A DNA stretch of 32,838 nt from an uncultured Flavobacteriales bacterium. Lineage in GTDB: Bacteria > Bacteroidota > Bacteroidia > Palsa-965. The stretch spans positions 1 to 32,838 of the forward strand of contig CAMLEF010000007.1 of the NCBI GenBank assembly GCA_946478675.1, read 5' to 3'. Shown here piece after piece: positions 31,931 to 32,838 of this stretch; within the stretch, counting starts at the first letter, position 1, and each line of letters opens with the position of its first letter. A program made the translations under genes and the position numbers. Below the pieces are notes generated by a model. It made no database searches, was not told where the DNA came from, and saw only the letters and a list, made by a program, of their open reading frames with translations.

Positions 31931-31938
31931 TAACTTTG
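31931..31938 (+). promoter_or_regulatory. -7 box of the small lipoprotein gene
   Basis: TAACTTTG matches TAnnTTTG exactly, 26 bases before the ATG at 31965. This leaves a short leader, unlike the leaderless genes. Confidence 0.55.
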
Positions 31939-31964
31939 TAACAATAACCTAAACCAACGCAAGT

Positions 31965-32468
31965 ATGAAATCCTTGAAATTCGCAACGCTCTTCGGTGCG
32001 CTCAGCCTCGTATTTATGGGTTGCCCGTATGAGTCGAAAGTACCGATCGACGATCCTACCAATGGCAAAGGCGACAAAGCCCTTGTCGGCAAATGGGAAG
32101 AAAAAGGTTCCGACGATTATGAGTGGGGTGTTACCCTCGACGATAACACGTACCGCATCGAAAAGAAAAACCTCAAAGAAGGCGGCGACCCCACCGTCTA
32201 CAAAGGATTTCTCTCTGACGTTTCCGGTGTAACGTTCATGAACGTATACGAGCTCAGCGATTACGAATCTTCTTCTGATCGTAAATACTGGCTCTACCGC
32301 GTAGAGAAAAAAGGTGAAGGCGACCGCGTGAAAATGCGCGCTGTTACCGACAACATCACCGAAGAATTCGCAAGCTCTGCTGAACTCAAAGCGTTCATCA
32401 AAAAGAACATGGAGATCAGCTTCTTCTACAACAAAGACGACGAGAAGACGTTCTACAAGAACGACTAA
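31965..32468 (+). CDS. Small acidic lipoprotein, unknown
   Basis: A 167-residue lipoprotein with the lipobox VFMGC at Cys20. The mature part begins PYESKVPIDDP and contains GDKALVGKWEEKGSDDYEWGVTLDDNTYRIEKK, a lipocalin-like or 'GxW' strand start found in many small Bacteroidota lipoproteins. It is rich in Asp, Glu and Lys. No enzyme motif is seen and no named family is recognised. Its own promoter and terminator make it monocistronic. Confidence 0.82.
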   Translation: MKSLKFATLFGALSLVFMGCPYESKVPIDDPTNGKGDKALVGKWEEKGSDDYEWGVTLDDNTYRIEKKNLKEGGDPTVYKGFLSDVSGVTFMNVYELSDYESSSDRKYWLYRVEKKGEGDRVKMRAVTDNITEEFASSAELKAFIKKNMEISFFYNKDDEKTFYKND

Positions 32469-32484
32469 TCCGCTTTGCCCCGAT

Positions 32485-32517
32485 AAAAAAGCCGTCTCAT
32501 CCGAGGCGGCTTTTTTT
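32485..32517 (+). terminator. Intrinsic terminator of the small lipoprotein gene
   Basis: The stem AAAGCCGTCTC/GAGGCGGCTTT has one G-U pair, an ATCC loop and a T-run to 32517. It lies 16 bases after the stop. Confidence 0.92.
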
Positions 32518-32563
32518 ATGGGTGAAAATCCGATTGATGGTTAATGCTTTGTTTGCTATCCCC

Positions 32564-32633
32564 GTTTGTTCGAGCGGAGTCGAGAACCTTCTGCATTGAA
32601 ATGAGAAAGGTTTTCGACTCCGCTCGAACAAGC
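32564..32633. repeat. Inverted pair of the GTTCGAGCGGAG repeat
   Basis: The left copy (32564-32588) is the same core as at 16374 and 16441. The right copy (32609-32633) is its complement with one mismatch. The arms would form a stem of about 22 bp with a 20-base loop, lying between two terminators. Confidence 0.93.
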
Positions 32634-32649
32634 AGCGCCAACACCATAA

Positions 32650-32685
32650 AAAAACCGGCTCCCTTGAGAGAACCGGTTTTTATAT
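32650..32685. terminator. Bidirectional terminator
   Basis: AAAACCGG (32651-32658) pairs with CCGGTTTT (32673-32680), with an inner CTC/GAG pairing and T-runs on both strands. On the minus strand it ends the enoyl-CoA hydratase transcript. Confidence 0.88.
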
Positions 32686-32720
32686 TGAGTACCGAAGTAA
32701 AAATTACACTTCGCAATCGA

Positions 32721-32838
32721 TTATTTCCCTTTGAATTCCGCTTTGCGTTTCTCCATGAAAGCAGTCGCGCCTTCTTTGAAATCTTCCGTCGCGCAGCAGC
32801 GGCCGAAGGCATCCACTTCGTATTTGAAGCCGTCGATG
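32721..32838 (-). CDS. Enoyl-CoA hydratase/isomerase C-terminus (partial)
   Basis: The last 38 residues are visible; the gene runs off the right edge. The sequence FGRCCATEDFKEGATAFMEK followed by RKAEFKGK is the standard C-terminal helix of crotonase-family enoyl-CoA hydratases ('F...D..EG..AFLEKRKP.FKG'). Catalytic residues lie outside the window, so substrate (fatty acid beta-oxidation, 3-hydroxybutyryl-CoA or phenylacetate route) cannot be judged. A terminator lies 36 bases after the TAA stop. Confidence 0.85.
   Translation of the reverse strand, partial: IDGFKYEVDAFGRCCATEDFKEGATAFMEKRKAEFKGK

Larger units (their letters stand above)
31539..31964. other. Divergent intergenic region, repeat-rich
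   Basis: This 426-base gap lies between the flippase start and the small lipoprotein gene. Positions 31614-31745 hold a decayed copy of the TCATTCGG hairpin. The rest is A/T-rich with a TAACTTTG promoter for the plus-strand gene. A minus-strand frame at 31666-31890 is not credible. No RNA gene is recognised. Confidence 0.5.

Overview
The window looks like a chromosomal segment of a member of the Bacteroidota with a fairly balanced base composition. Three proteins have signal peptides plus type IX secretion (T9SS) style C-termini. Several start codons lie a few bases downstream of a TAnnTTTG element, the Bacteroidota -7 promoter box. Shine-Dalgarno sites are scarce, and lipoproteins and Bacteroidota-type XRE regulators are present. 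No tRNA, rRNA, CRISPR array, phage or insertion sequence was found.

Layout. Positions 1-1492 (minus strand) hold a partial two-helix membrane protein, a small PLDc_N-like membrane protein, and a DUF433/DUF5615 toxin-antitoxin-like pair. Positions 1893-7532 (plus) hold a three-gene condensin operon, mksF-mksE-mksB (kleisin, winged-helix subunit, SMC-like ATPase). It has the gene order of Wadjet jetABC but no jetD/mksG nuclease, and it is closed by a strong terminator. Positions 7622-14645 are a mixture of envelope genes: two T9SS-type secreted proteins, a SRPBCC protein, membrane proteins and two lipoproteins. Positions 14650-17276 (minus) hold plsC, a class I methyltransferase and a UbiA prenyltransferase; the last two genes overlap by about 100 bases. 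Positions 17398-21027 (minus) form a polyphosphate block of sixA-like phosphatase, ppk1 and ppx/gppA. A PKD-domain secreted protein and two tandem XRE regulators follow. Positions 24223-31538 (minus) are an envelope run: Wzx/MATE-like flippase, dUTPase, sugar-phosphate nucleotidyltransferase, TPR lipoprotein, DUF4292 lipoprotein and an EnvC-like protein with a degenerate LytM domain. The window ends with a small lipoprotein and the C-terminus of an enoyl-CoA hydratase.

Two things stand out. The first is the MksBEF operon without a nuclease, which carries a 24-bp perfect hairpin of iterated 8-base words directly before the mksB start codon. The second is that many longer intergenic gaps contain an inverted or direct array of iterated short words. 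The word differs between most loci (GTCATTCG, CATTAGCA, TTGAACCT, ATTGAAGA, the CACAAAG...CTTCGTG family, GTTCGAGCGGAG). In one case two such families are nested inside each other.
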